The notes below the pieces were generated by a model. That model ran no database searches. It was not told the origin of the DNA and worked only from the letters and a program-made list of their open reading frames with translations. 64,000 nucleotides of DNA, taken from Breoghania sp. L-A4 (lineage in GTDB: Bacteria > Pseudomonadota > Alphaproteobacteria > Rhizobiales > Stappiaceae). Shown here piece by piece: positions 27,792 through 36,329 of the stretch. The stretch's first letter is position 1, and each line of letters begins with the position of its first letter. The position numbers were made by a program, and so were the translations under genes. Location: assembly GCF_003432385.1 (NCBI RefSeq), contig NZ_CP031841.1:4768501-4832500 (forward strand), written 5' to 3'.

Positions 27792-28156
27792 TGCGCCGCT
27801 CCCGTTCCAGGACGGCCGCCCGGCGGATAGGGGATCACCACCAGCATGGTGCAGACTGTGTTCTGCCGGTTGATGATCTCGCGCACCTCTCCGGGGGCGA
27901 TGGTGCAGGAATCGTACGTGCCGAGCACGGTCTCGCGCCCGCCGACGATCACGGTCATCTCGCCGTCGAGCACGACATAGACCTTCTCGAACGGCGTTGA
28001 ATCGGGACCCGCGCCGCCACCGGGCAGGAACTGCGACAGCCCCACCCACTGGTTCTCCGGGCCGCCGTCCTCGAATCCTTGCAGCCGCAGGCCCACCACA
28101 TCGCGGTGGTTGGGCGCGTCATAGGGCTGCGCGTCTGCGAAGCGTTTGAACTGCAT
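27788..28156 (-). CDS. Small cupin-domain protein
   Basis: A 122-residue single-domain cupin. The first motif reads STPFEKVYVVLDGEMTVIVGGRE: the glycine-rich strand-turn is kept but the usual HxH metal ligands are absent. The second motif, IAPGEVREIINRQNTVCTMLVV, also lacks its histidine. It may be a non-metal isomerase or a binding protein rather than a dioxygenase. Translationally coupled to the SDR gene and 56 bases after the first cyclase gene. Confidence 0.8.
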   Translation of the reverse strand: MQFKRFADAQPYDAPNHRDVVGLRLQGFEDGGPENQWVGLSQFLPGGGAGPDSTPFEKVYVVLDGEMTVIVGGRETVLGTYDSCTIAPGEVREIINRQNTVCTMLVVIPYPPGGRPGTGAAQ

Positions 28157-28212
28157 GCACTCTCCTCCCCGGGAATTGCGTGTTGCGCGCGTCGGATCGA
28201 AAGGTTGGCCGG

Positions 28213-29049
28213 TCAGAAGGCCTCGCCCGGCTCGATCCGGTATCCCTGCCCCTTGTCGATCATGGCGACGAGGCGAATGATGCAGCCGTCGCCGCGATCC
28301 CAGTTCCACGGGAAGAAGGCGAAGGTGCAGCGCTTGCCGGTGACCGCGTCGAGATCACCGCCGACGTTCTCGATGCCCAGAATGCCGTTCTTGAAGAGAA
28401 TGTTGTGCACCGGCTCCCACTCGGGGAAATCGTCCGCCCAGTCGCGTCCGCCGGACCATTCCTTGTATTCCGCCGCCAGATGCGGCAGCAGCGGCCCGTT
28501 GCGCTGCGGGCCAATGGCGGTGGCCAGCGGATGGTCGTTGGCCTGGGTGTCGTGGCCGACCACCTTGACGCCCTTCTCCACCATCCAGTCACCGGCCGAG
28601 GGCACGAAGCCCGGGCAATAGGCGAAATAGTCGCCGTCCTCATACTGCTTGTGCCAACCGGTGTTGATGATCAGGACGTCGCCCTTGCGGATGGCATGGC
28701 CGCAGGCCTTCTCCAGATCCTCGCCGGTGATCGGCTCCCATTTTTTCTTGGGCAGCGAGACGACGAGACCGGTGCCGAAGAAGTGCGGCAGGGGCACTTC
28801 ATCGATGAAGGGCGTGCCCTGCACCACATGCGCCGGCGCGTCGATATGGGTGGTGGCGTGCATCGTCGTGGTGATGCGCTGCGACAGCACACCGGATTTC
28901 GCCATATAGTGGATGCGCTCGATTTTCGTGTCTTCGAAGTACGGCCAGTTCGGGTTCTGGAACCCGAAGCGATGGGACAGATTGTAGAATTCCAGACCCA
29001 TCGTATTGTCGAGGTTGCCTTCGAACTCGATGCCACGAACCTTGACCAT
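28213..29049 (-). CDS. Cyclase-family metal-dependent hydrolase, copy 1
   Basis: A 278-residue hydrolase and first gene of the long minus-strand operon. The metal motif is MHATTHIDAPAHV with His64, His68, Asp70 and His74. VLIINTGWHKQYEDGDYFAYCPGF, the GPQRNGPLLP segment and ENVGGDLDAVTGKRCTFAFFPWNW distinguish it from the copy at 20.2 kb, so the two are not a recent duplication. The ATG at 29049 follows GGGAGGA by eight bases. Members open amides, imides or lactones. Expression is likely controlled by the divergent IclR regulator through the palindrome 49 bases upstream. Confidence 0.9.
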   Translation of the reverse strand: MVKVRGIEFEGNLDNTMGLEFYNLSHRFGFQNPNWPYFEDTKIERIHYMAKSGVLSQRITTTMHATTHIDAPAHVVQGTPFIDEVPLPHFFGTGLVVSLPKKKWEPITGEDLEKACGHAIRKGDVLIINTGWHKQYEDGDYFAYCPGFVPSAGDWMVEKGVKVVGHDTQANDHPLATAIGPQRNGPLLPHLAAEYKEWSGGRDWADDFPEWEPVHNILFKNGILGIENVGGDLDAVTGKRCTFAFFPWNWDRGDGCIIRLVAMIDKGQGYRIEPGEAF

Positions 29050-29097
29050 GCTGCGCGTCCTCCCTGGTGCCACCTGTTTTGCCTCAGGCTGACAATA

Positions 29098-29110
29098 ACC
29101 ACATTGTGGT
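29098..29110. promoter_or_regulatory. Candidate IclR operator in the divergent promoter region
   Basis: ACCACATTGTGGT is a perfect 6-bp inverted repeat around a central T, 49 bases before the cyclase gene start. A second repeat, TCAAT-N4-ATTGA, lies at 29140-29153. On the minus strand TTGACA at 29143-29138 matches a -35 box, which places the palindrome just downstream of the promoter, where binding would repress. Site assignment to the IclR protein is inferred from position. Confidence 0.45.
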
Positions 29111-29242
29111 ACAAGCGTATTGCTATATGATACAGCCTGTCAATATGCATTGACGAGATCGCCACCGAATGGAATGAGGCCCGTCAACGCCCGCGTCTGT
29201 CCGCGGCACGACGCAAGACAATCGGACCTGGAGCCCGCACCG

Positions 29243-30043
29243 ATGACCGAAGGACTTGATGTGAGAGAGCATCCAGACACCCCAACGGAGGCTCGCGCTC
29301 ATCCGGCCAACGGCATCCAGGTGATATCGCGCGCCGCCAGCGTGCTGCGGAGCCTGCGCGACGAGCCGGAAGGCCTGAGCCTCGGCCAGATCGCCGACCG
29401 GGTCGGCTTGCCGCGCTCCACCGTCCAGCGGATCGTCAACGCGCTGGCCGCCGAGCGATTGCTGATGGCCGCCTCGCCCACCGGCCGCGTGCGCCTGGGG
29501 CCGGAGCTGATCGCCCTGGCGGCGAACTCGAAAATCGACCTGGTGGAGATCGTCCATCCCTACCTGCGGCTGCTGTCGGAGGAGACCGAGGAAACCATCG
29601 ATCTGGCGGTGCTGCGCAAGGACCATCTGGTCTTCGTCGATCAGGTCGTCGGCTCGCAACGGCTGCGCGCGGTCTCCGCCGTCGGCGAGGTGTTTCCGCT
29701 GCACAGCACGGCCAACGGCAAGGCGGCCCTGTCACTGATGCGCGACACCGAAATCCTCGACCTGCTGCATGAGCCCTTCCCGTGTCCGACAGGAAACTGC
29801 CACACAACCTTCGACGGCCTGTTTGCCGAACTCGCCGAGGTCCGTGAAAGCGGCCTTGCGTTCGATCTGGAAGAAAACACGATCGGCATCAGCGCCGTGG
29901 GCGCCGCCTTCCGTGATACCGCGGGCACGATCTACGCGCTGTCAATCCCGGTCCCCAGCCACCGCTTTGCCGAACGCAGGGACGCGCTCGCGCCGCGCAT
30001 CCTGGCGGTGCGCGACAAGATCCGCGGCGTGCTCGGCACGTGA
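29243..30043 (+). CDS. IclR-family transcriptional regulator
   Basis: A 266-residue regulator. The N-terminal winged helix-turn-helix covers about residues 22-80 (VISRAASVLRSLRDEPEGLSLGQIADRVGLPRSTVQRIVNALAAERLL), and the IclR effector domain follows, with GEVFPLHSTANGKAALSLM and ENTIGISAVGAAFRDTAGTIYALSIPVP. ATG 29243 has a GGAG site 8-9 bases away; an in-frame ATG at 29174 is also possible. Divergent from the 10-kb catabolic operon, which it most likely controls. The effector would be the substrate or an early intermediate. Its stop is four bases from the convergent LysR gene stop. Confidence 0.93.
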   Translation: MTEGLDVREHPDTPTEARAHPANGIQVISRAASVLRSLRDEPEGLSLGQIADRVGLPRSTVQRIVNALAAERLLMAASPTGRVRLGPELIALAANSKIDLVEIVHPYLRLLSEETEETIDLAVLRKDHLVFVDQVVGSQRLRAVSAVGEVFPLHSTANGKAALSLMRDTEILDLLHEPFPCPTGNCHTTFDGLFAELAEVRESGLAFDLEENTIGISAVGAAFRDTAGTIYALSIPVPSHRFAERRDALAPRILAVRDKIRGVLGT

Positions 30044-30047
30044 GAAA

Positions 30048-30941
30048 TCACGGCTGCGAATAGAGCGATCGGATGATGCCCGTCATCGTATTGACGGCGG
30101 GAAACGGGTTGGTCGATTTACGGTAGGCGACACCGGCCTCGTAGTGCCAGAAGGTACCGCGCACCGCAAGCGGCACGATGCCCATCATGTCGGCGTAGGC
30201 CAGCATCGGCTTGGGCACGTTGGCAAGAAAGTCGCTGCCCTTCACCGTCTGCAGGATACACAGGATCGACGACGCCTGAAGACGCGCGTTTGCCGGCCGC
30301 AGACCGTTGGCGGAGAAGAACGAGCCTATATGGCTGCGGCCGATATGGTCGCCGGCGAGCATCGCCCATGGGTACTCCAGCAGGTCCTCCGGCCGCGCTT
30401 CCTCAAGCCCGGCAAGCGGATGATCGTGCCGCGCCACCATCACGTGCTCGACGTCGAACAGATGTTCCTTGACCACCTCCGGATGAGCGGGGAAATCCAG
30501 CGAGCCGCACAACATGTCGGTTTCCCCGCCGAGCAGTTCCGGCAGCATGGTGTCCAGCACGCCGCCGCGCACGTTGATCTGCATGTTCGGCTGCTGAGCA
30601 TGGAAGGCGGCGATCGCCGGCGGCAGATAGTGCATCAGCCAGACCGGACCGGCGCCGATATTGATGGTGCCCGAATGCCCGCCCTTCATCGCCGCGATGT
30701 CGGCGATGGCATGCTGATATTCGAGCGACATCAGCCGCGCCCGCTTGGCCAGAGCCTGACCGAAGCGCGTTGTCACCACCCCGTTGGGCAGCCGCTCGAA
30801 CAGCTCGACGCCGAGATTGTCCTCAAGATTGCGGATGCTCTTGGTCAGAGCCGGCTGCGAGATGTGCAGCGCCTCCGCCGCCGCCGTCACACTGCGGTGG
30901 TCGACGACGGCGAGAAAGTGGCGAAGCGCGCGCGATTCCAT
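30048..30941 (-). CDS. LysR-family transcriptional regulator
   Basis: A 297-residue LysR protein. N-terminal helix-turn-helix ALRHFLAVVDHRSVTAAAEALHISQPALTKSIRNLEDNLG at residues 4-43, then a co-inducer domain typical of the family (TINIGAGPVWLMHYLPPAIAAFHAQQPNMQINV). ATG 30941 gives the family start; the frame extends six residues further. It lies 103 bases downstream of the bicupin gene on the same strand and probably controls that gene and the divergent dehydrogenase/M24 pair. Confidence 0.92.
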   Translation of the reverse strand: MESRALRHFLAVVDHRSVTAAAEALHISQPALTKSIRNLEDNLGVELFERLPNGVVTTRFGQALAKRARLMSLEYQHAIADIAAMKGGHSGTINIGAGPVWLMHYLPPAIAAFHAQQPNMQINVRGGVLDTMLPELLGGETDMLCGSLDFPAHPEVVKEHLFDVEHVMVARHDHPLAGLEEARPEDLLEYPWAMLAGDHIGRSHIGSFFSANGLRPANARLQASSILCILQTVKGSDFLANVPKPMLAYADMMGIVPLAVRGTFWHYEAGVAYRKSTNPFPAVNTMTGIIRSLYSQP

Positions 30942-31044
30942 GGATGCGTCCTGAAGCAAGCGGACCGGCGATCGTCCGCCGGCCGATACTGCGATTTTTC
31001 ACAGACGAGAACAATCGGCCGGCCGAGGTCACCTTACTGGCACC

Positions 31045-32067
31045 CTAGCCGAACTCCGGCCGGGTGAATGCGCCGTCCTCGTAGAAGCCCGACGCCAGGA
31101 TCAGGTCGAGCTGCGGCGGCGTGGCGAAACCCGCGCAGACAAAGGTGCCGTCGGTCTTCTCGCTGCCCGCCGTGCCATGCGGAATGCTGGCCGGCACCAC
31201 CAGCACGTCGTTCTCACGCGCCTCGATCCAGGCATCCTCGATATAGAACAGCCCTTCCCCCTTCACCGCGATGATGCGCTCGGGCGAGACGGGATGAATG
31301 TGGATGTCGAAGAGTTGTTTGGGCTGATGCACCACGCAATTGTAGCCCACCAGCGCGCTGCCGCCATGCCCCGGCCACAGGATCAGCCGCAGCGGCACCA
31401 CGACAGGCGACTTGGCGCCCTTGTAGATATTGAACAACCCGCCATTGCGCCGCACGTCGTCGGCATCGAGGTTCCAGGCGCGAAGATGCGGATGGGACTC
31501 GTTGAGATGGGTCTCGTTTGAAGGCAGCGGTCCAAGTTTGCTGCCGGCCGCTTGTGCGTTGCGCACCGCAAGATCGATCGCGTCGAAATTGAACTGCCGG
31601 GATTCCGGCGAGATGAATCCCGTGCCGGCATAAATGTCGAGATTTGGCGGTGAAATGGCGTTGGCGAGGATGAAATCCTGACCGGCCGATTTCGCGCAGC
31701 GCACGCCGTGCGCGACGCCGGCGGGAAAATAGGCGACATCGCCCGCTTCGATTTCGGCCCATTCGCCGCGCACGAAGACCTCGCCCCTGCCCGACAGACA
31801 GACCATCGCCTCGTCCGACATGCCGAGCCGATACAGCGGGCTCTCGTCGCCAGGCTGCACGATCATCACATGCAGGCTCGATTCGGTGGGGCCGACGCCC
31901 GGCCAGATGACCAGCCGGGTATGAATCCCGTTGATGCGCGTCTCCACGCCGTCATTGAGGCTGAAGACGGCCCCATGCGTCCTGATTTTCTCACGCGTGC
32001 GGTTCACCGCATAATAGGACGCCGTATCCAAGACCTCTGCCCTCCCCGTGGCATGACATTTGTTCAT
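31045..32067 (-). CDS. Bicupin-domain protein
   Basis: A 340-residue protein with two cupin domains. Domain 1 (about 75-120: LYRLGMSDEAMVCLSGRGEVFVRG...AGVAHGV) lacks the HxH pair. Domain 2 (about 265-315) keeps HIHPVSPERIIAVKGEGLFYIED and ends with ASIPHG, so only this half looks able to bind metal. Bicupins include gentisate dioxygenases, quercetinases and ureidoglycine aminohydrolases; none is a clear match. The ATG at 32067 was chosen because upstream residues are not cupin-like; its ribosome-binding site is weak. The 212-base gap to the divergent dehydrogenase gene is AT-richer and holds CGAAAATTTCG near 32147. Confidence 0.8.
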   Translation of the reverse strand: MNKCHATGRAEVLDTASYYAVNRTREKIRTHGAVFSLNDGVETRINGIHTRLVIWPGVGPTESSLHVMIVQPGDESPLYRLGMSDEAMVCLSGRGEVFVRGEWAEIEAGDVAYFPAGVAHGVRCAKSAGQDFILANAISPPNLDIYAGTGFISPESRQFNFDAIDLAVRNAQAAGSKLGPLPSNETHLNESHPHLRAWNLDADDVRRNGGLFNIYKGAKSPVVVPLRLILWPGHGGSALVGYNCVVHQPKQLFDIHIHPVSPERIIAVKGEGLFYIEDAWIEARENDVLVVPASIPHGTAGSEKTDGTFVCAGFATPPQLDLILASGFYEDGAFTRPEFG

Positions 32068-32279
32068 CCGGCACCGGCGTTGTTCATACGGCCGGGCTGA
32101 AAAGACCGTCTCTTGCGACGGTTTCATGCCTGCTATTGTAAAATCGAAAATTTCGTCTGTCGTGCAATAACCGCTTGTTTTGCTATACCTTTCATTGCCG
32201 GACACATAACAAAATTGCATTACCCGCGCTTCCCGCCGCCGACTAGGCTGACCATCCCGAAAATCGCCCGGACGAGGCC

Positions 32280-33224
32280 ATGCCGACACAGGTCCTGATC
32301 ATCGAAACGCATGGCGCCTTCTATGCCGCCGAACTGCGCAAACGCTTCACCGGCGTCACTGTGACCGCCGTTGCCTCCGCATCCGAGCTGCCCGAGGATC
32401 TCGATCACTTCGATGTGCTGATCGCCTTCGGCATCGGCATCAACGACGCGATTCTGAAGCGCATGACGGGGCTGAAATGGATCCAGTCCCTGGCGACCGG
32501 CGTGGATCATTTCCTGCGGTGCCAGTCATTGCGCCGCGAGGTTTTGCTCACATCGTCGCGCGGGATCCACGCAGCCCCCATGCGCGAATCGGCGCTATTC
32601 ATGATGCTGGCCGTCAACCGCAATGCGGGCCGGCTCGCGCGCAACCAACGTGACCATCACTGGCAGCGCCACCCCTGGCCGCTGCTCGACGGCAAGACCG
32701 CGGTCATTGCGGGCACCGGCGTCTCCGGATCCGCTGTGGCATCGGCGCTGAAGGCATTGGGCATGCACACCATCGGAATCACCCGCACCCCGCGCGCGGT
32801 CGATGGCTTCGATGAGCTGGCGACGTTCGACCAGTTGCCGCAATGCGTCGCGCGCGCCGACTACGTCATCAACATCCTGCCCGGGAGCGAGGACAACGCA
32901 CAGGTCTTCGACGCAACGGTGTTCTCGCGGATGAAGCCATCCGCCTATTTCATCAACATCGGCCGCGGCGAAACCGTCGACGAGAGGGCGCTGATCGCGG
33001 CGCTCGGCGCGGACGGCATTGCGGGGGCGGCGCTCGATGTCTTCGCCGGCGGCGCGCTTGCTGCCGACAGTCCGTTCTGGGACATGCCCAACGTTTTCGT
33101 CACGCCGCATATCGCCGGTTTCTGCAACGAATACGAAGAGCTGGCGCTGCCGGTCATCGAACGAAACATGACGTGCTTCCTGGAAGGGCGCCCCGACGCC
33201 ATGCACAACCTGATTGCCCGATGA
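32280..33224 (+). CDS. D-isomer-specific 2-hydroxyacid dehydrogenase family protein
   Basis: A 314-residue protein of the D-2-hydroxyacid dehydrogenase family, related to GhrA-type hydroxypyruvate/glyoxylate reductases. Rossmann motif AGTGVSGSAVA near 144-154; NIGRGE contributes Arg229; TPHIAG gives His277. The conserved catalytic glutamate, normally in DVFxxEPL, is absent: the sequence reads DVFAGGALAADSPFW with Gly258 at that position. Activity may be altered or lost. The M24 gene starts 37 bases after its stop, so they are probably co-transcribed. Confidence 0.9.
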   Translation: MPTQVLIIETHGAFYAAELRKRFTGVTVTAVASASELPEDLDHFDVLIAFGIGINDAILKRMTGLKWIQSLATGVDHFLRCQSLRREVLLTSSRGIHAAPMRESALFMMLAVNRNAGRLARNQRDHHWQRHPWPLLDGKTAVIAGTGVSGSAVASALKALGMHTIGITRTPRAVDGFDELATFDQLPQCVARADYVINILPGSEDNAQVFDATVFSRMKPSAYFINIGRGETVDERALIAALGADGIAGAALDVFAGGALAADSPFWDMPNVFVTPHIAGFCNEYEELALPVIERNMTCFLEGRPDAMHNLIAR

Positions 33225-33261
33225 CGCGTCGCCACGACGCCCTTCTCTGGAGAGATCCGAC

Positions 33262-34461
33262 ATGATCCCCGTGCGCGACCGCCTCGTCTCCCGCATCTCG
33301 ACACCCGAGCTCGAACGCCGCTGGGCGCTCACCCGCGCCATGATGGCAGAGCACGGAATCGATGTTCTGGTGATGCAGAATTCCCAGGAATTCGTCGGCG
33401 GCTACGTCAAGTGGTTCACCGACATCCCGGCCAAATACGGCGTGCCCACAACGGTGATTTTTCCGCGCGACGAGGAGATGATCGTCATCGAGCAGGGTCC
33501 ACGCGGAACCATCCGCACGCCGCAGGACGCCGGCGACACATGGCCGTGGCGCGGCGTGCAAAAGCTTCTCGCCACACCCTACACGGTCGACGAGGTGACC
33601 TGCGACACGGCGGACGCGGCGCTGGCCGTGGCGGCGCTCAGGGCGCTGAAACCGGCACGCATCGGCTGGCTGGGACTCGGCGCGATGCGCTACAGTTTCG
33701 GGGCTCACCTGCGTGAAGAATTGAGCGCCGTCGACTTCGTCAACGCCGCCTATGCGCTCGATCCGATCAAGGCGGTGAAGAGCCCAGAGGAAATGGAACT
33801 GCTGCGCCAGACCGCCGCCTTGCAGGACAAGGCGCTCGAGGCGGCCTTCGCCGCGGCCGAGCCGGGCATGTTCGAATTCGAGCTCGTCGCCATCGCCCGA
33901 AAGCGCGCGGAGGATCTCGGCTCCACGCAGGGGCTGATCCTGTCGGGCTCCGCGCCCGTCGGCATTCCGCCGGTCAAAGGCCCGAGCCACTTCCAGGGAC
34001 GGCAATTGCGCGAGGGTGACCAGTTCACCATTCTGATCGAGGTCAACGGCCCTGGCGGGCTCTACACGGAACTGGGCCGCACCTGTGTGCTGGGCCGGGC
34101 CAGCCAGGACATGCTCGACGAATTCGAGATCGCCCGCGCGGCGCAGGATCACACGCTTGCCAACCTGCGGCCAGGCGCGCTGCCGGCCGATATCTGGAAC
34201 GCCCACAACGCGTTCATGCGTGCAAACAACCGCCCCGAGGAAGGCCGGCTCTTTGCCCATGCGATGGGATACGATCTTGTGGAACGCCCGGCGCTGCGCG
34301 ACGACGACCCGATGCCGCTGGCCGCCAACATGTGCGTCGCCGTCCACCCCACCTATGTGACGCCGACCACCTACACCTGGCTGTGCGACAATTATTTCAT
34401 CACCGAAGACGGCGTCAGCGACTGCCTGCACAAGACCGAGAAGAAGATCTTCGAGCTGTAG
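33262..34461 (+). CDS. M24-family (creatinase/Xaa-Pro peptidase-like) protein
   Basis: A 399-residue pita-bread-fold protein with an N-terminal creatinase-N domain (residues 1 to about 165) and a C-terminal M24 domain. ATG 33262 follows GGAGAGA. Canonical metal ligands are altered: ILIEVNGPGG...YTELGRT carries Asn/Glu where metallopeptidases have two Asp; AHAMGYDLVERP keeps the His; AVHPTYV has His where Glu is expected; CDNYFITEDG has Asp for the last Glu. Creatinase itself is a metal-free member, so a non-peptidase hydrolase is more likely. Pairing with an altered 2-hydroxyacid dehydrogenase is unusual. Confidence 0.88.
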   Translation: MIPVRDRLVSRISTPELERRWALTRAMMAEHGIDVLVMQNSQEFVGGYVKWFTDIPAKYGVPTTVIFPRDEEMIVIEQGPRGTIRTPQDAGDTWPWRGVQKLLATPYTVDEVTCDTADAALAVAALRALKPARIGWLGLGAMRYSFGAHLREELSAVDFVNAAYALDPIKAVKSPEEMELLRQTAALQDKALEAAFAAAEPGMFEFELVAIARKRAEDLGSTQGLILSGSAPVGIPPVKGPSHFQGRQLREGDQFTILIEVNGPGGLYTELGRTCVLGRASQDMLDEFEIARAAQDHTLANLRPGALPADIWNAHNAFMRANNRPEEGRLFAHAMGYDLVERPALRDDDPMPLAANMCVAVHPTYVTPTTYTWLCDNYFITEDGVSDCLHKTEKKIFEL

Positions 34462-34476
34462 ACGCCGGCGGGCCGC

Positions 34477-35778
34477 TCAATAGAGCAGCCCCGGCAGCCA
34501 CGACACGAGCTCCGGAAACACCGCGATCAGGCCGATCAGCGCGAGCTGGGCCGCGATGAACGGCAATACCCCCGTAAAGACGACGCGCATGCTGACGTCG
34601 GGCATCTGCTCGGCGATGACATAGAGGTTCATGCCCACCGGAGGTGTGATCAGTCCCAGCTCGACGATCAGCACCAGATAGATGCCGAACCAGATCATGT
34701 CGAAGCCGCTGGCGAGCACCAGCGGCGCGAACAGCGGCGTGGTGATCAGGATGATGCCGATGCCGTCGAGAAAGCAGCCCATGACGATGTAGAACAGCGT
34801 CAGAATGAGGATGACGCCGAAGGGGCCGAGATTGAGATCGGTGACCCATCCCGCGAAGGCCAGCGGCAACCGGGTCTGCACGACGAAGAACGAAAACATG
34901 AACGTCGCCAGGATGATGAAGAACAGCATCGCCGTGGTCTGCGTCGCGTTGCGGATGCTGGCGAGGATCTTCGCGCGATCGAGCCGGCGGCGCAGCACTC
35001 CCAGCAGCAACGCCAGAAAGGCGCCGACGGCCGCGGCCTCCGTGGGGCTGAACCAGCCGAGATAGATGCCGCCGACGGAACCGCCGAACAGGATTGCCAC
35101 CTCCCAAAGGGCCGACAGCTCGCGCCAGCCCTGCCAGCGTTCCGCCGCCCCCTCTTTCGGCACGATGCCCTTCACGGTGGCGATCAGCACCATCACCACA
35201 AGCGCGTAGAACACCGTCAGCAGCACGCCGGGAATGATCGCGGCGGCAAACAGCTGCGGCACGGACTCGCGCGCGATCGCCGCGTAAATCAGCAGGATCA
35301 CGGAAGGCGGAATGAGAATGCCGAGCGTGCCGCCAGCCGCCACGGTGCCGGACGCGAGTCCCGGCGCGTATCCGGCCTCGCGCATTTGCGGGATCGCAAC
35401 CCGGCCCATCGTGGCCGCCGTGGCCAGCGACGAGCCGCAGACCGCGCCGAAACCGGCACAGGCCCCCACGGTGGCGAGCGACAGCGAGCCGCGATATCCG
35501 CGAAACAGAAGATTGGCGCTGCGGTAGAGGTCGCGCGACAGGCCCGAGGCGTTGGCGAATTCTCCCATCAAGACGAACAGGGGCACCACCGAGAGCGAAT
35601 AACCGTTGGTCAGCTCCTGCGGCAACGCGCCGAGAACCAGGGTCGCCCGCGTCCAGCCGTCGATGGCGATATAGCCGCAAAAGGCCACCAACCCCATGGC
35701 GATGGCCACGGGAACACGCGCCAGGATCAGGATCAGAAGCGCCAGGACGCCGACCCCACCGACAAGTTCAGGCGTCAT
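34477..35778 (-). CDS. dctM: TRAP transporter large permease
   Basis: A 433-residue DctM subunit with about 12 helices. Hallmarks: VPLFVLMGEFANASGLSRDLYRSANLLFRGYRGSL near 50-85, GAVCGSSLATAATMGRVAIPQM near 100, GTVAAGGTLGILIPPSVILLIYA near 130-152, and the second repeat with FSPTEAAAVGAFLALLLG and LITPPVGMNLYVI. The small-permease gene overlaps its start by 11 bases. A TRAP system imports carboxylates or related solutes with sodium. Confidence 0.94.
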   Translation of the reverse strand: MTPELVGGVGVLALLILILARVPVAIAMGLVAFCGYIAIDGWTRATLVLGALPQELTNGYSLSVVPLFVLMGEFANASGLSRDLYRSANLLFRGYRGSLSLATVGACAGFGAVCGSSLATAATMGRVAIPQMREAGYAPGLASGTVAAGGTLGILIPPSVILLIYAAIARESVPQLFAAAIIPGVLLTVFYALVVMVLIATVKGIVPKEGAAERWQGWRELSALWEVAILFGGSVGGIYLGWFSPTEAAAVGAFLALLLGVLRRRLDRAKILASIRNATQTTAMLFFIILATFMFSFFVVQTRLPLAFAGWVTDLNLGPFGVILILTLFYIVMGCFLDGIGIILITTPLFAPLVLASGFDMIWFGIYLVLIVELGLITPPVGMNLYVIAEQMPDVSMRVVFTGVLPFIAAQLALIGLIAVFPELVSWLPGLLY

Positions 35779-36283
35779 GACTGGAATACTCCGAGGACAT
35801 GCCGGCATCCGCGCCGCGCGCGGTCCGCACCACACAAATCGTACAGATCAGGATCGAGATGCCGACGCCCAGCAGCATCGGGGCCCAGAACCAGATCACC
35901 GGCATGCCGAGGTCCATGGTCCGGTCGCCGAAATCCCACGCGTCGTAGGCGGGTGCGATCATGTAGCGGCCCAGCAGCGCCATGAAGACCAGCGCCGCGA
36001 ACGCCGCGAACCGTTTCAGCCAGCGCACCAGCGCGCGCGGCATCACCTCATCGAGAATGTTGACGGTGATGTGCCGTTCGGTCGCGAAGACCTGCGGCAG
36101 GGCAAGGAACACAACGCAGACCAGCGTGAACTCCACGAGTTCGAAGGCGCCGAAGATCGGAGTGTTGATGGTCCACCGCATGACGATGTCGACAACGGTC
36201 ACCATCATCATGAAAACAAGGGCGAACGCGGCGACGTGTTTCATCAGCGCCGCCGCGCGCGCGACCAGACGGAAGATCATCAT
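35768..36283 (-). CDS. dctQ: TRAP transporter small permease
   Basis: A 171-residue DctQ subunit with four hydrophobic helices. MMMVTVVDIVMRWTINTPIFGAFELVEFTLVCVVFLALPQVFATERHITVNI is the typical core. The start has two adjacent ATG codons. Translation is coupled to dctM by an 11-base overlap. Confidence 0.9.
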   Translation of the reverse strand: MMIFRLVARAAALMKHVAAFALVFMMMVTVVDIVMRWTINTPIFGAFELVEFTLVCVVFLALPQVFATERHITVNILDEVMPRALVRWLKRFAAFAALVFMALLGRYMIAPAYDAWDFGDRTMDLGMPVIWFWAPMLLGVGISILICTICVVRTARGADAGMSSEYSSHDA

Positions 36284-36329
36284 TGCGACCCGCCGCCGGT
36301 ACCGCTGCGAGATCCGAGTGCCTGCCCGG

